The notes beneath the pieces are model-generated. The model worked only from the letters and a program-made list of their open reading frames with translations. It had not been told where the DNA came from and made no database searches. From contig LWTK01000105.1 of assembly GCA_003326205.1 (NCBI GenBank), positions 62,001 to 126,000 on the forward strand: a stretch of 64,000 nt of DNA, read 5' to 3'. Shown piece by piece: positions 63,622-64,000 of the stretch (position 1 is its first letter; each line of letters starts with the position of its first letter). Source of the DNA: Nostoc sp. ATCC 43529 (GTDB lineage: Bacteria; Cyanobacteriota; Cyanobacteriia; Cyanobacteriales; Nostocaceae). The position numbers and the translations under genes are program-made.

Positions 63622-64000
63622 ATGACGGTTACCTACCCACGTAAATTTCAGAATGCTTTTGGTGCGAGGGAAATCTTGAAACGGGTGGTATGCGATCGCC
63701 AGATCCATTTAATTACCCTCAATCGCTACCGCTACAGCGAACAACGCAGTTGTAAAGACCTGACTGACTTAATCGAACAGCTCGATGGACAGCCACGAGA
63801 ACTAGTACGGGATTTGTCTCGTCACATTAGTGATGAAGCCCGTCATGCCATGTGGCTGACTGATTTACTCGTTGAACTAGGAAGCGATGTTGGAACTCCC
63901 CCCGGAACTTCCTATATTGATGAATTCGATCGCCTGCTTGACAAAGACGCCTACGATCCAAAACGTAACTTAGACGACGGCATCATTGCTGCTCTAACAG
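63622..64000 (+). CDS. Ferritin-like domain protein, 3' end cut by the window
   Basis: An open frame from the ATG at 63622 runs to the window edge (126 residues seen). It contains ILKRVVCDRQIHLITLNRYR, YSEQRSCKDLTDLIEQLDGQ and HISDEARHAMWLTDLLVELG. The DEARH (ExxH-type) helix and an upstream Glu in a paired helix suggest a ferritin-like diiron four-helix bundle. The remaining metal-ligand helices would lie beyond the window. The exact family and role, perhaps iron storage or oxidative stress, cannot be stated. Confidence 0.75.
   Translation, partial: MTVTYPRKFQNAFGAREILKRVVCDRQIHLITLNRYRYSEQRSCKDLTDLIEQLDGQPRELVRDLSRHISDEARHAMWLTDLLVELGSDVGTPPGTSYIDEFDRLLDKDAYDPKRNLDDGIIAALT

Noticed and set aside
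1..64000. tRNA, rRNA or other structured RNA genes
   Set aside because: No T-loop (GGTTCGAATC-type) plus acceptor stem combination or rRNA segment was recognised on either strand.

Overview
The window is a chromosomal segment of a filamentous, probably heterocyst-forming cyanobacterium (order Nostocales; genus not assigned). Evidence: phycobilisome gene apcF, CP12, PAM68, an NtcA-type glnA promoter, DevB/DevC-type exporter subunits, an XisI protein, many HIP1 octamers (GCGATCGC), and intergenic DNA full of heptanucleotide repeats and miniature inverted-repeat elements. No rRNA, tRNA, CRISPR array, prophage or intact insertion sequence was seen.

Layout. 0.7-9.7 kb: an envelope/glycoconjugate group on the + strand (devB-like and devC-like exporter genes without a devA ATPase, an extended SDR epimerase, two GT2 and one GT4 glycosyltransferases, a DUF2141 secreted protein). 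9.8-12.8 kb: small secreted or membrane proteins on the - strand (TPR protein, hypotheticals, DUF2085). 13.6-21.8 kb: an outer-membrane block with a 1800-residue TamB-like protein, a small HNH protein and an SLH/OprB iron-uptake porin. 22-29.6 kb: housekeeping and stress genes (CocE-type hydrolase, ATP adenylyltransferase, HhoA/HtrA protease, DAHP synthase, PAM68, rpsO). 30.2-35.9 kb: two adjacent AAA-like (AAA_35-type) ATPase genes, one with an N-terminal helix-turn-helix and one fused through a membrane helix to 14 WD40 repeats; two 144-bp MITE copies with target duplications lie either side of the first. 35.9-38.3 kb: a FetB-like permease and a DegT aminotransferase. 38.5-45 kb: a kdpA-kdpB-kdpC-kdpD potassium uptake operon on the - strand. 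46-48.8 kb: a DUF29 gene split by a MITE, a Tat-exported dienelactone hydrolase, a transposase remnant and a small membrane protein. 48.9-56.9 kb: a giant Ser/Thr kinase-AAA-GAF-PAS-histidine kinase, divergent from a dynamin-like GTPase. 57.2-64 kb: CP12, a TlyA methyltransferase, a DUF29 paralogue, a Nif11-type leader-like peptide, XisI, apcF, glnA, a small conserved protein and the start of a ferritin-like protein cut by the window edge.

The most notable signal is how small repeats have entered genes. One TA-flanked MITE splits a DUF29 gene, and removing it restores the frame exactly. At least five other genes carry what appear to be in-frame insertions of dispersed repeats: kdpD between its P-loop and Walker B, the CocE hydrolase, the AAA-WD40 protein twice, and the giant sensor kinase. 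The kdp operon has repeat-filled spacers at every junction and no recognisable kdpF/kdpG. I found no gene cluster that I can defend as a wholly new system. The best candidates for follow-up are the repeat-to-peptide insertions, the AAA-like gene pair and the Nif11-type peptide. Functions are inferred from motifs read by eye; no database search was possible.
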